Of a DNA stretch of 64,000 bases, positions 1 through 10,250 are shown piece after piece (position 1 is the stretch's first letter; the number at the start of each line of letters is the position of its first letter). The position numbers and the translations under genes are program-made. The stretch is from an uncultured Burkholderiales bacterium (lineage in GTDB: Bacteria; Pseudomonadota; Gammaproteobacteria; Burkholderiales; Casimicrobiaceae). The notes beneath the pieces were generated by a model that worked only from the letters and a program-made list of their open reading frames with translations, was not told the DNA's origin and did not search any database. The stretch is from contig CALDYQ010000047.1 of the NCBI GenBank assembly GCA_937944385.1, forward strand, positions 61,000 to 124,999, read 5' to 3'.

Positions 1-19
1 GCGGCGGAGAGCGGGGCGT

Positions 20-784
20 TCATACAACCACCTCGACGGACTCTGATGCTGGCGGTGGCGCGAGATGCAGCCCGCACTCGCCGCCTTGCTGGCCGTTCTG
101 CTCCCACCACCAGCGGCCGGCGCGCAACGGCTCGCCCGGGCGAATGGCCCGGGTGCAGGGCTCGCAACCGATCGAGGCATAGCCGCGCTCGTACAGACCA
201 TTGAACGGCAAGCCATGAACGCGCGTGTACCACCACACATCCTCATCCGACCATGCCGCGAGCGGGTTGAACTTGCGGAGCGCGAAGCGCGTGTCCCAGT
301 GCTCGGTCTCGATCGTCTCGCGCCCCTCGCTGTGGGCCCGGCGCAGTCCGGTTACCCACGCGGCCTTGCCGGCGAGTTCGGCCGCAAGCACATCGACCTT
401 GCGCACCGTGCAGCAGCGCTCCCGCGCCGCACGGGAGTGGTAGATCGCCTCGAATCGGTGCGAGCCCGCGTGCGCGATCAGGGCTGTTACCTCGGGCCGC
501 AGCCAGCGGATCGTGCGGCCGGTGGCACGTTCCATCTCGGCAGCGACGGCATGGGTCGTCTGTGGCAGCTTGAGCGTGTCGATCGCCACCACCTCGATGG
601 GCAGCGCTGCGACCGAAATCGCGTGCATGAGTACGTTGTCCTCGACGGAAAGACTCGAGGCGAGCACGCAAGGCTGCTGCCGTGCCGCGCGATCGAGCAG
701 GGCTGCGAGCGCATCGACGCGGGAGGCGAAGCCGAAGGGCGGACGATCCGGGGAGAGAGCGAAGCAGGCAGTCATGGCGATCAA
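20..784 (-). CDS. cysH: Phosphoadenylyl-sulfate/adenylyl-sulfate reductase
   Basis: 254 aa; PAPS reductase-like fold (ASSLSVEDNVLMH), CC...CxxC pattern (ERCCTVRK ... GCEPCTR), WW motif (EDVWWYTRVHGLPFN). Confidence 0.92.
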   Translation of the reverse strand: MIAMTACFALSPDRPPFGFASRVDALAALLDRAARQQPCVLASSLSVEDNVLMHAISVAALPIEVVAIDTLKLPQTTHAVAAEMERATGRTIRWLRPEVTALIAHAGSHRFEAIYHSRAARERCCTVRKVDVLAAELAGKAAWVTGLRRAHSEGRETIETEHWDTRFALRKFNPLAAWSDEDVWWYTRVHGLPFNGLYERGYASIGCEPCTRAIRPGEPLRAGRWWWEQNGQQGGECGLHLAPPPASESVEVVV

Positions 785-1172
785 CAGGGAAGAGAGGGCA
801 TCGCGCCGACGGAACTCGGGCTGGGTCGTCGACGGGTCAGGCGAGCAGTGTCATGGTCCGACACGCGGTGCGTATCAATCGATTCAGGCAATCGCTTATT
901 CGATTTCCGTCATGAAATGCACCGCACGAGACGGCCGTCCCACCCGTGCCATCGCGCGGCGGCAACGCGATTGACGCGTCCCGATCGCCTTGCTAGGCCC
1001 CCGGGGGGCCTCAAAAGAGATGTTGTCCTGCGCCATCAGCCGAGCGCCAAGTCGGCGGGAAGGCAGGTGCGTCGTGCAAACACGCAGCGCAGCGTGCAGC
1101 ATCTTGCTCGAGCAGAGGTGTCGCCTGCCTTGCCCCTGGGGTGAGATCGCGCACGATAGAAAGATCTGAGAC

Positions 1173-1529
1173 ATGAACATCACACGCGCCGCACGATGGC
1201 TGGCTTGGGCGACTGCGCTGCTCGCCACAGTCACACTGGCCCAGACCCCTGGCAGCTTCGACACGACGTTCAACGGAACCGGCCGGCGCACGATTCACCT
1301 GACGAACCACGACAACGCGTTCTCCGTGGCGGTGCAGCCGGACGGTCGCATCGTGGCGGCGGGCGGGTGTCACGCCATCGTCGGCATCACGCGCCGACCC
1401 CGGATCGCGCTCGGACTGACCGGCAGTGCTGCGCTCAACGGGATCGGCTTTGCTCCGCATGCGACGCGGACGACCTGGTCCGCGATCCGTGACCACCTCG
1501 TCACGCAGTGCGGCATGAGCCTTCCCTGA
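1173..1529 (+). CDS. Short secreted protein with one delta-60-type repeat, possibly a gene remnant
   Basis: Signal peptide followed by GSFDTTFNGTGRRTIHL..DNAFSVAVQPDGRIVAAGG (delta-60 repeat consensus); very short for this family. Confidence 0.5.
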   Translation: MNITRAARWLAWATALLATVTLAQTPGSFDTTFNGTGRRTIHLTNHDNAFSVAVQPDGRIVAAGGCHAIVGITRRPRIALGLTGSAALNGIGFAPHATRTTWSAIRDHLVTQCGMSLP

Positions 1530-1603
1530 CCGCCGTGTGAGCCCAGCCCGGCCGCGCCGGGCGCGACCGGGCACTCACGCCCGTTGCGCTATCGTGTGAA
1601 GCC

Positions 1604-3409
1604 ATGAGCACGGGTGAACACGCCGCCGCACCAAACACCGAGGTCACCGATAGAGAAGGCGGCCCCCGCCGCAGCACGCCCTGGGCGACGCTCGGTTTTC
1701 TCTGGGCCTACATGCGGCCGTATCGCGGGCGGCTCGCCTGGGCGCTTTTCGGGCTCGTGCTTGCGGCGGCGGCGTTTCTCGCGCTCGGCGAGGGCATCAA
1801 GCGGGCAATCGATGGCGGCTTCGCCGCCCGCAACACCGAGGCGCTCAATCAGGTGCTCGCGGTGATGATCGGACTCGCCATCGCGCAGGGGGTCGGGGTC
1901 TACATCCGTTGGTCCAACATCGCCTGGGTGAACCAGCGCGTCGTCAACGACCTGCGCGAGCGTATCCATGCGCATCTGCTTACCCTCTCGCCCGCGTGGT
2001 TCGAGCGCGAGCGCACCGGCGAAGTGCTCTCGCGCCTCACGGCCGACACCGCCACCCTCGACGGCGTCATCGCCAATGCCTTCTCCTGGGCCCTCCGGAA
2101 CGCCGTGATGCTCGCCGGTGCGCTCATCATGCTCGCGCTGACCTCACCCAAGCTCCTCGCCTGGGTGATCGTAGCCACGCCGGTCGTGATTGCGCCCATC
2201 ATCCTGATGGGTCGCCGCATCAAGCGCCTCGCCCGCGCCTCCCAGGACCGGCTCGCCGAGGTGATGGCGGGTGCCGGCGAGACGATCGCTGGGATCCGCA
2301 CGGTACAGGCCTACGCCCGGGAAGCGCATGAGCAGTCGCGTTTCGAGCAGGCGCTCGCCGGGCTCTTCGCACAGAGCATCGCGCGCGAGCGGTTGTCGGT
2401 GGCGCTCTCGGCCATCGTCATCGTGCTCGCTTTCATCGCGGTTGCGCTGATCGTCTGGCTGGGCGGGCATGAAGTGCTCGCCGGCCGCATGACCGCAGGC
2501 GAGCTCTCGGCCTTCGTCTTCTACGCAGTCATCGTGGCGAGCGCCGTGGGCGCGATCGCCGAGGTGGTGGGCCAATTGAAGCGCGCCTCCGGTGCGACCG
2601 AACGCATCCGCGAGCTCCTCGCAACCGAAAGCGAGATCCGTGCGCCGGCCCATCCCATCCCCGTGACCCCAAGGGCCGGGGCGATTGCCCTCGACGGCGT
2701 GAGCTTCACCTATCCGACCCGGCCGGAAGCGCCGGCGCTCGCGGACTTCACGCTCGACATCGCCCCGGGCGAAGTGGTCGCCTTGGTCGGGCCGAGCGGC
2801 GCGGGCAAGTCCACGGTCTTTCAGCTCCTTCTGCGCTTCTACGACCCGCAGGCGGGCGCAGTGCGGGTCGACGGCGTGGATGCGCGCGCGGCCGACCCAC
2901 GCGCCTGGCGCAGCCAGTTCGCACTCGTACCGCAGGAGCCGGTGATCTTCTCGACGTCACTCGCCGACAACGTGCGCTACGGGCGGCTCGATGCGACCGA
3001 GGCAGAAATCCGCGCCGCCTGCGATGCCGCGCACGTGACCGAGTTCGCGCTCAAGCTGCCGGAGCGCTTCGACACCCGACTGGGCGAGCGCGGGGTGCTG
3101 CTCTCGGGCGGCCAGCGCCAGCGGGTGGCGATCGCGCGCGCCATTCTGGCTGCACGGCCCATCCTGCTCCTCGATGAAGCGACCAGCGCGCTCGACGCCG
3201 AGAGCGAAGCGCTCGTGACCGAGGCCATCGCCCGGCTCGCTCGGCGGCAGACCACGCTCGTGATTGCACACCGGCTCGCCACCGTCCAGGGAGCCGACCG
3301 CATCGTCCTCATCGATCAGGGGCGCATCCAGGGCGTCGGCAGCCACGCCGGACTGCTCGCCGGGAACGCGCTCTATGCACGCCTCGTGGCTCGACAGTTG
3401 CAGGGGTGA
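1604..3409 (+). CDS. ABC transporter, fused permease and ATP-binding protein (MsbA/LmrA-like exporter)
   Basis: 601 aa; TM domain then Walker A GPSGAGKST, signature LSGGQRQRVAIARA, Walker B ILLLDEATSALD. Confidence 0.93.
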   Translation: MSTGEHAAAPNTEVTDREGGPRRSTPWATLGFLWAYMRPYRGRLAWALFGLVLAAAAFLALGEGIKRAIDGGFAARNTEALNQVLAVMIGLAIAQGVGVYIRWSNIAWVNQRVVNDLRERIHAHLLTLSPAWFERERTGEVLSRLTADTATLDGVIANAFSWALRNAVMLAGALIMLALTSPKLLAWVIVATPVVIAPIILMGRRIKRLARASQDRLAEVMAGAGETIAGIRTVQAYAREAHEQSRFEQALAGLFAQSIARERLSVALSAIVIVLAFIAVALIVWLGGHEVLAGRMTAGELSAFVFYAVIVASAVGAIAEVVGQLKRASGATERIRELLATESEIRAPAHPIPVTPRAGAIALDGVSFTYPTRPEAPALADFTLDIAPGEVVALVGPSGAGKSTVFQLLLRFYDPQAGAVRVDGVDARAADPRAWRSQFALVPQEPVIFSTSLADNVRYGRLDATEAEIRAACDAAHVTEFALKLPERFDTRLGERGVLLSGGQRQRVAIARAILAARPILLLDEATSALDAESEALVTEAIARLARRQTTLVIAHRLATVQGADRIVLIDQGRIQGVGSHAGLLAGNALYARLVARQLQG

Positions 3410-3441
3410 CGAACAGGCTCGCGGCGCGTTGAAGGCTCTGG

Positions 3442-4407
3442 CTAGGCGCGCGACCGAAACGTGATCGGCACAGCGCGAGCTCGCGCCTCCTGCTCGAAGC
3501 TCTCGGCGTCGAACGCCCGGTCGCCCTCGGTTGACCAGTCGATTCCTGCCTCGCGCCGGAGCCCGGCGAAATCGAAGAGTTGGGCATCTGCAAGATGCGA
3601 GGGCACGACGTGCTGCAGCGCGCGGAACATCGTCTCGAGCCGCCCGGGATGCCGGCGGTCCCACTCTTCGAGCATGCGCCCGACCACCTCGCGCTGCAGG
3701 TTCGGCTGGCTGCCGCAGAGCGTGCAGGGGATGATCGGAAAGCCGCGCTCGGTGGCATAGCCGATGATGTCGCGCTCCCGGACGTAGGCGAGCGGCCGGA
3801 TCACCACGTGCGCGCCATCGTCCGAGACGAGCTTGGGCGGCATCGCTTTCAGCTTGCCGCCGTAGAAGAGGTTCAGGAAGAACGTCTCGAGGATGTCGTC
3901 GCGATGGTGCCCGAGCGCGATCTTGGTTGCGCCGAGTTCGCGTGCGGTGCGGTAGAGAATGCCGCGCCGCAGCCGCGAGCAGAGCGAGCACTTGGTCTTG
4001 CCCTCGGACAGCACGCGCTCGACGATCGAGTAGGTGTCCTGCTCGACGATGCGAAACGGCACCCCGAGCGCGGCCAGATAACGCGGCAGCACCTCCTCGG
4101 GGAAGCCCGGCTGCTTCTGGTCGAGGTTCACTGCGATCAGTTCGAATTCGACCGGCGCAACGATCCGAAGCGCGAGCAGCATGTCGAGCAGCGTGTAGCT
4201 GTCCTTGCCGCCCGAGAGGCAGACCATGACCCGGTCGCCTGCCTCGATCATGCCGAAGTCGCGCACGGCGGCGCCCACGATGTTGCGCAGCCGCTTGCCT
4301 TCACGCGTGAGCGAAAAGGGCAGGCGTCGCGGCAGCCGCCGGGGCGCGGTCGCCTCGTGCACCGTGTCGAGCGCATCGCGCGGCGGGGCAGTGGGGGACG
4401 CGTCCAT
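3442..4407 (-). CDS. ttcA: tRNA 2-thiocytidine(32) synthetase
   Basis: PP-loop [23 protein letters not shown] and [13 protein letters not shown] CxxC motifs; start set at MDASPTAPP. Confidence 0.94.
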   Translation of the reverse strand: MDASPTAPPRDALDTVHEATAPRRLPRRLPFSLTREGKRLRNIVGAAVRDFGMIEAGDRVMVCLSGGKDSYTLLDMLLALRIVAPVEFELIAVNLDQKQPGFPEEVLPRYLAALGVPFRIVEQDTYSIVERVLSEGKTKCSLCSRLRRGILYRTARELGATKIALGHHRDDILETFFLNLFYGGKLKAMPPKLVSDDGAHVVIRPLAYVRERDIIGYATERGFPIIPCTLCGSQPNLQREVVGRMLEEWDRRHPGRLETMFRALQHVVPSHLADAQLFDFAGLRREAGIDWSTEGDRAFDAESFEQEARARAVPITFRSRA

Positions 4408-4904
4408 GGGCCTGGATTCTAGGCAGGCGCACACCGTACACTCGTGGCGACCTGACGGATGGGATCATCTCGCCCGATGAACACCCACCGGCCTTTGCGT
4501 CGATTGCTCAATCCACCGCGCGCGGTGGCGCTCCTCTTCGCCGCCGCGATCGGCCTGGGAACGCTCCCCGCTCCTGCTGCTCACCCCTCGGGGGGAGGGG
4601 CGCCGGGTGTTCGCGGTGACGCTCGCCTTCGAACTCGTAGCGAACTTATAGCGGCGGGGGTCGGAAAAGACATCTTCGCCCAGGCCATTGCGCCGATGCG
4701 CAGCCCGCACGTGCAGCCGCTGGACGCGCGTCACGGCGTCTGCCCGAAGGCGGAGACGGGTGCCCGCGTCGCGCAGCAAATGCGTGGCCACATGATCGAC
4801 TCATCGATTTCGACCAAGGCGTTGCAATCGCGAAGATTCATTCCTCAACGGACACTATTGCGCAGGCCCTTGCCAAAAGCCGCGTTCCAACCCAAGCCGT
4901 CGCC

Positions 4905-4930
4905 GAAAAAAAGGCGCCCACAGGCGCCCT
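4905..4930 (-). terminator. Rho-independent terminator for the Bax1-I/YccA gene
   Basis: Minus strand GGCGCC-TGTG-GGCGCC followed by TTTTTTT. Confidence 0.8.
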
Positions 4931-4957
4931 GATCGTCAAGCGTGCCGGTGAAGGCCA

Positions 4958-5638
4958 CTAGTCGCTGTCGCCCGTGATGCCGAGGAGCGACAGCAGATTC
5001 GAGAAGATGTTGAAAAGGTTGATGTAGATCGAGAGGGTGGCCGAGATGTAGTTCGTCTCGCCGCCGGTGATGATCTGGTTCAGGTCATAGACGATCCATG
5101 CCGAGAACAGGCCCACGAACAGGATCGACACCGTGATCATGAGCGCAGGCAGCGCGAAGACGATGCCGCCGATGGCCGCGACGAGTCCGACCAAAAAGCC
5201 AATCCAGAGAAATTTGCCCAGGCCGGTCAGCGAGCGCTTGATGGTGCTCGCGATCGCGGCCATGCCGGCGAAGATCGTCGCCGTGCCACCAAAGGCGTAC
5301 ATCACGAGCGTGGCGCCATTCTTCAACTCGAAAACGCGACCGAGCAGCATCGAAAGCCAGAAGCCCATGACGAACGTGAACGCGAGCAGCACGGCAACGC
5401 CCGCGCCCGAGTTCTTGGTCCGCTCGATCGCGTAGCCGAAACCAAACGCGATCGCGAGCAGGCCGAGCAGATTCAGCCACCACGCCCCGAAGCCGCGGAA
5501 GCCGATGGCGAGCCCGAGTGCGGCGCCCGCCACGGTAGGCACCATGGAGATGGCCAGCAGGATGAACGTGTTACGCAGGACGCGGTTCTGGCTCGCCGAA
5601 AGCGAGCCTGCGCCAGGAAGGGTGGTGATGTTGCTCAT
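4958..5638 (-). CDS. Bax inhibitor-1/YccA family membrane protein
   Basis: 226 aa with about 7 TM segments; C-terminal ...FSAWIVYDLNQIITGGETNYISATLSIYINLFNIFSNLLSLLGI typical of the family. Confidence 0.93.
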   Translation of the reverse strand: MSNITTLPGAGSLSASQNRVLRNTFILLAISMVPTVAGAALGLAIGFRGFGAWWLNLLGLLAIAFGFGYAIERTKNSGAGVAVLLAFTFVMGFWLSMLLGRVFELKNGATLVMYAFGGTATIFAGMAAIASTIKRSLTGLGKFLWIGFLVGLVAAIGGIVFALPALMITVSILFVGLFSAWIVYDLNQIITGGETNYISATLSIYINLFNIFSNLLSLLGITGDSD

Positions 5639-6032
5639 GGACTCCTCCGATCAAGACAGTCTGAAACGAAATCGACTGGCAATGTAGGGACGCATCATGA
5701 CACTTGCAAGCGTGCAGACCCCAAACCCATGCGCGGGGTTCCCCGCGTGGCGATTGGGGAAAACACTCCAATTCCGGCCCGATGCCACCCGAAAGCGCCC
5801 CGACTGATGCGAATTCCGCGGAAATCCGCGCGAATCTTGACCGCGATGCGCGAATCTGTGGCATGCTTCGGGGACGTCCACGCACTTACTCACGGTTTGT
5901 GAGGCGTGTGCGGTCGCGTCAGCGAGTTTCCAGGTCCCCGAAGTCACGCGTCACGTCACAGTCGTTACCGGTGCAGTCAGAGTCCTTGAAATCCGCGCAT
6001 TCAATCTTTTGATTTCGAGGATCGTTACGCAA

Positions 6033-6380
6033 ATGGGTAATCGTCTGTTCGTCGGAAACATCAGTTTCCGCGCGACCCCTGAATTGATTCGTGAAGAGTT
6101 CGCCGCCTTCGGCGAAGTTGCAGATGTGCATCTGCCCATGGATCGTGAAACCGGCCGCATGCGCGGCTTTGCCTTCGTCACCATGGGCACCGACGCTGCA
6201 GCGCAGGCAGCCATTGCCGGCATGAACGGCAAGGCGCTCGAGGGCCGTCCGATCGTGGTCAACGAGGCACGTCCCGCCGAAGGCGGCGGTGGCGGCCGTG
6301 GCCCGCGCGGTTCCGGTGGTGGTGGCGGTGGCGGCTACCGCGGTGGTGGCGGTGGTGGCTATCGTAACGGCGGCTACTGA
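6033..6380 (+). CDS. RNA-binding protein, single RRM with Gly-rich tail
   Basis: RNP2 LFVGNISF and RNP1 RGFAFVTM; C-terminal GGGGGYRGGGGGGYRNGGY. Confidence 0.93.
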   Translation: MGNRLFVGNISFRATPELIREEFAAFGEVADVHLPMDRETGRMRGFAFVTMGTDAAAQAAIAGMNGKALEGRPIVVNEARPAEGGGGGRGPRGSGGGGGGGYRGGGGGGYRNGGY

Positions 6381-6451
6381 GACGTCGAAACGAGGATCTC
6401 CGCTCTTCCAACGAGCGCTGACCGTTGCCCGGGCTGACCACTCGGCGCGAG

Positions 6452-6475
6452 AAAGGCACCTGCGGGTGCCTTTTT
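6452..6475 (+). terminator. Rho-independent terminator after the RRM gene
   Basis: AAAGGCACC-TGCG-GGTGCCTTTTT stem-loop plus U-tract. Confidence 0.85.
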
Positions 6476-6489
6476 GGTTTGTGTCTCCG

Positions 6490-6693
6490 CTACTTCTCCC
6501 GCACCGCCTGCTGGAGCCAGCGCGCCAGCCGGAAAAGCAAAAGCGTGAGGATCACTGCCCCCGCCGCACCCACGGCCAGTTGCAGATCCTTCTGTTTGGG
6601 GAAGAGAAGGAACCCCACGAGGTAACCGAGCGCTCCGCCCGAGAGCACGCCGGTGAGCACGCAGGCGAAATAGAGAAACCAAGTCATGGACAC
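6490..6693 (-). CDS. Small two-TM membrane protein
   Basis: 67 aa; two hydrophobic helices, ends next to the terminator. Confidence 0.6.
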   Translation of the reverse strand: MSMTWFLYFACVLTGVLSGGALGYLVGFLLFPKQKDLQLAVGAAGAVILTLLLFRLARWLQQAVREK

Positions 6694-6831
6694 CTCGAAA
6701 ATCCGACTGGGCGAGCGGATTGCATCGTCGCTTCCTCGCTCATCCCCTGCCTATCTGTCTGATCTGCCACGGGGGATTCGCTTCGGGGCTCGTTGCATTC
6801 CGCCCGCTCGCGACGGTGTTTCGAAGTGTCC

Positions 6832-7458
6832 TCATCTCTTCCCCCGCCGCGCCATCTCCTCGAGCGCGCGGTTGACCATGGTCTCGACATAGCTCGCGTA
6901 GAAGTCGAAATTCGCAACGCCGACGATCGCGTCGCCGATCTTCTTGCCGTTTGGGTCGAGCATCATCACGGTGGGCGTGAAGCGACCGTCGAGCCGGGTG
7001 GCCACGTCGATCGGCCGCACGCTCTTGCCGTCGAAATCGGTGAGCGGTGTGGTGTGATCGATCGTGATCTGCCGAAAGAGCAGGCGCGTGTTCCACTTCG
7101 GATCGCGGAACATCGGCACGATCACCTCGCGGAGCGCCCCGCGGCAGAACGCGCAGCCCGTCAGGCTGAAGAAGAGGAGGATCGGTTTGGCCGTCGCGCG
7201 CGCTTCTCGGCCGTCTGCGGCGAGATCCGTGGCCACGGGCAGGATACGCTCCCATTCGCGGCTGGAGGATGGCGGGGGCGTGGCCGCAGCCGGTGTGGAC
7301 TGGGCCTGGGCGAGGCTTTCCCTCGCCGCGCCCGCGCTTGCGAGCAGGGCTGCTGCGCCCGCGGCACCGAGGAGCGCCCGGCGCCTTGGCGATGCGACCG
7401 ATACGATAGAGGGCGTGGCAGAACCTCGAACGAGCCTTCGGAGCACGACCACTCGCAT
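6832..7458 (-). CDS. Secreted thioredoxin-fold protein
   Basis: Signal-like N-terminus; SLTGCAFCRGALREVIVPMF (CxxC) and FTPTVMMLDPNGKKI; start MRVVVLRRL at 7458 overlaps the hemC start. Confidence 0.8.
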   Translation of the reverse strand: MRVVVLRRLVRGSATPSIVSVASPRRRALLGAAGAAALLASAGAARESLAQAQSTPAAATPPPSSSREWERILPVATDLAADGREARATAKPILLFFSLTGCAFCRGALREVIVPMFRDPKWNTRLLFRQITIDHTTPLTDFDGKSVRPIDVATRLDGRFTPTVMMLDPNGKKIGDAIVGVANFDFYASYVETMVNRALEEMARRGKR

Positions 7459-8398
7459 GACTGAACCCTTGATCATTGCCACCCGTGAAAGCCCGCTCGC
7501 CATGGCGCAGGCGGTCTTTGTGCAGGCGAGGCTCACAAGTTTAGTGTCGCCCCGGGCAGTGAGCCTCGCGCCCATGACCACGCGCGGCGACCAGATCCTC
7601 GACCGTGCGCTGGCGAAAGTGGGAGGCAAGGGTCTCTTCGTCAAGGAACTCGAGGTCGCGATGAGCGAGGGCCGCGCGCATCTCGCGGTGCATTCGCTGA
7701 AGGACGTGCCGATGCAGCTGCCGCGCGGCTTCACGCTCGCGGCCATCCTCGAGCGTGAGGACCCGCGCGATGCCTTCGTGAGCCCGCGCTACGCCTCGCT
7801 CGCCGAACTGCCCGCGGGCGCGCGGGTGGGCACTTCGAGCCTGCGGCGCGCGGCGGTGCTCAAGCGGCGGCATCCCGCGCTCGATTTCCAGCCCGTGCGC
7901 GGCAACGTGAACACGCGGCTCGCAAAGCTCGACCGCGGTGAGTTCGACGCGCTCATCCTCGCCGCTGCCGGGCTCGTCCGTCTCGGGCTCGGCGAGCGCA
8001 TCCGCGAGCGGCTGCCCATCGAAATCTCGCTGCCGGCGCCAGGGCAGGCCGCGCTCGGCATCGAAGTCCGCTCTGACGACGAGGCGACCGCCGAGATCGT
8101 CTCCGAGCTCGACCACACGCCCACGGCCATCTGCTGCCTCGCCGAACGCGAGGTCTCGCGCCGGCTCGGCGGCTCCTGCGAACTGCCGATCGCGGCCTAC
8201 GCCGACTGGGTCGAGGGTGAGCGGCCGCTCCGCCTGCGGGCCTTCGTCGCAAACCTCGATGGCTCGACGCTCATCGAGGCCGAAGCGCTCGGGACGCCGG
8301 ATACGCCAGAAGCCCTCGGCGCCGAAGTCGCTGATCTTTTGCTCACACGCGGCGCGGACCGCGTGATCCGGGAACTCTCCACCCATGACGCGAGGTAA
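7457..8398 (+). CDS. hemC: Hydroxymethylbilane synthase (porphobilinogen deaminase)
   Basis: MTEPLIIATRESPLAMAQA; HSLKDVPMQLP; RRLGGSCELPIAAYA cofactor-attachment region. Confidence 0.96.
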   Translation: MTEPLIIATRESPLAMAQAVFVQARLTSLVSPRAVSLAPMTTRGDQILDRALAKVGGKGLFVKELEVAMSEGRAHLAVHSLKDVPMQLPRGFTLAAILEREDPRDAFVSPRYASLAELPAGARVGTSSLRRAAVLKRRHPALDFQPVRGNVNTRLAKLDRGEFDALILAAAGLVRLGLGERIRERLPIEISLPAPGQAALGIEVRSDDEATAEIVSELDHTPTAICCLAEREVSRRLGGSCELPIAAYADWVEGERPLRLRAFVANLDGSTLIEAEALGTPDTPEALGAEVADLLLTRGADRVIRELSTHDAR

Positions 8399-8407
8399 GC
8401 CCAAGCC

Positions 8408-9247
8408 ATGACCGGTCCCACCGACTTCCACCTGCAACCGGCCCCGGGGGCCCAGGCACCGGATGGCCCGCTCGCCGGAGTGCGTGTGCTCATCACCCGA
8501 CCCGCGTGGCCTGCGGCACGCACGGCCGCCCGGCTTGCCGCGCTCGGCGCCGTGCCGCTCGTCTTTCCGACGCTCGTCATCGCCCCCCCTGCTGACGCAT
8601 CTGCCGCGGCCGCGGTCGAAGTGGCCCGCGCGCGGCTCGCCGAGTTCGATGCCGTGATCTTCGTGAGCCCGAGCGCGGTGGAGATGTTCCTCGCGCCCTA
8701 TGGTGCGCAGCCGCACGCGCTTCCTGCTCGGCTTTCGCTCTTCGCGCCTGGGCCAGGGACGGCCGAGGCGCTCGCGATGGTCGGTGCCGAGGATGTGGCG
8801 ATCCCCGAAGATGAACGCTACGACGCGCAGGGCCTGCTCGCTCTGCCTGCGCTTGGGCCGGAGGCGATTGCAGGGCGCCGCGTTCTCATCGTTCGCGGCG
8901 AGCGCGGCCGGGATGATCTGCCCGAAACCCTCCGCGCAAGAGGCGCAGAGGTCGAGCTCATCGCTGCCTACCGCAGCGAGGCCCCGGCCACGCCACCCGA
9001 GGGCCTGCTCGAACTCATCGATCGCCGGTCGATCGACGCGATTTCGGTCATGTCGAGCGAGGCGGTGTCGAATCTGGTCGCGCTGGTCTCGCCTCCTCGC
9101 CGCGAGGCGCTCCTCGCGCTACCGCTCTATGCGAGCCACCCACGCATCGCCGAGGCCGCGCGGACGCTCGGCTTCACCGAGGTCATCACCACGCAGGCGG
9201 GGGATGCGGGGCTGATCGCCGCGCTGCTCCTGCGGAACGAACGCTGA
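8408..9247 (+). CDS. hemD: Uroporphyrinogen-III synthase
   Basis: Directly downstream of hemC; GVRVLITRPAWPAARTAARLAALGA; VIFVSPSAVEMF. Confidence 0.92.
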   Translation: MTGPTDFHLQPAPGAQAPDGPLAGVRVLITRPAWPAARTAARLAALGAVPLVFPTLVIAPPADASAAAAVEVARARLAEFDAVIFVSPSAVEMFLAPYGAQPHALPARLSLFAPGPGTAEALAMVGAEDVAIPEDERYDAQGLLALPALGPEAIAGRRVLIVRGERGRDDLPETLRARGAEVELIAAYRSEAPATPPEGLLELIDRRSIDAISVMSSEAVSNLVALVSPPRREALLALPLYASHPRIAEAARTLGFTEVITTQAGDAGLIAALLLRNER

Positions 9248-9248
9248 C

Positions 9249-10217
9249 ATGCGCCCCGAGATCGTCAACATCGCCCCGCTGCCGCCGTTCATCGCCGGGC
9301 CGCTTGGCGAGCGCTACCTCGTGCATGATCTCCACGGCGCAGGCAGCCGCGACGCCCGCGAGGCCCTCGTGCGCGACGTGGGGGCCCGGGTGCGCGGCCT
9401 GGTTGCCTTCGGCGGGTCGCGCGTCACGCCCGAGCAACTCGACGGCTTTCCCGCACTCGAGATCGTCTCGGTCTTCGGCGTGGGCTACGACGGCATTCCG
9501 GTCGAACACTGCGCCCGTCGTGGCATCAAGGTCACCCATACGCCGGGCGTGCTCGACGACGAGGTCGCCGACACCGCGATCGCGCTCATCCTCATGACGC
9601 TCCGGCGTCTCGTGGCCGCGCACAAGTTCGTCGAGGCAGGCGAGTGGTCAGCGCGGCCGTTCCCGCTCACCCGCTCGCTCTGGGGCAAGACGGTGGGCAT
9701 CGTGGGCCTCGGCCGCATCGGCCGGGCGATCGCCGAGCGGCTCGTCGCCCACAAGGCGCGGGTGGTCTACCACGCACGGGGGCCGAAGGATGCGCCCTGG
9801 CCGTTTTACGCATCGCTCGTCGAGATGGCGTGCGCCTCGGATGTGCTCGTCGTGGTCACTCCGGGGGGTGCGGCCACGCGGCATCTGATCGATGCGCGGG
9901 TGCTCGCGGCGCTCGGGCCCGAGGGTGTTCTCGTGAACGTCGCGCGCGGCAGCGTGGTCGACGAGGCGGCGCTCGTCGCGGCGATCGAAGCCGGCACGAT
10001 CGCCGGTGCCGGACTCGATGTGTTCGAACACGAGCCGGAGGTGCCGGCCTTGCTGTTTCGGCGCGACAACGTGGTGCTCTTGCCGCATGTGGCGAGCGCC
10101 ACGGTCGAGACGCGCGAGGCGATGGGTGCACTCTGCGTCGAGAACCTGCGCAGGCACTTCGACGGCCTGCCGGTGCGGACGCTCGTGCCCGAGCTCGCTG
10201 GGCGGATCGCACCGTGA
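9249..10217 (+). CDS. D-2-hydroxyacid dehydrogenase (NAD(P)-binding)
   Basis: GKTVGIVGLGRIGRAIAERL; NVARGSVVDEAALVAAIEAGTIAGAGLDVFEHEP; LPHVASAT. Confidence 0.93.
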   Translation: MRPEIVNIAPLPPFIAGPLGERYLVHDLHGAGSRDAREALVRDVGARVRGLVAFGGSRVTPEQLDGFPALEIVSVFGVGYDGIPVEHCARRGIKVTHTPGVLDDEVADTAIALILMTLRRLVAAHKFVEAGEWSARPFPLTRSLWGKTVGIVGLGRIGRAIAERLVAHKARVVYHARGPKDAPWPFYASLVEMACASDVLVVVTPGGAATRHLIDARVLAALGPEGVLVNVARGSVVDEAALVAAIEAGTIAGAGLDVFEHEPEVPALLFRRDNVVLLPHVASATVETREAMGALCVENLRRHFDGLPVRTLVPELAGRIAP

Positions 10218-10250
10218 CCCGCGCCTCTTGGCGTACCGAGGGTCGATCGT

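Noticed and set aside
1547-1561. CCCGGC-CGC-GCCGGG hairpin
   Set aside because: No U-tract, common in GC-rich intergenic DNA; not called as a terminator.
4459-4932. 157-aa plus ORF between ttcA and the yccA-like gene
   Set aside because: No family resemblance and it runs into the minus-strand terminator; coding status unproven.
6290-6376. GGT/GGC-rich repetitive stretch
   Set aside because: Explained by the Gly-rich tail of the RRM protein, not an independent repeat element.
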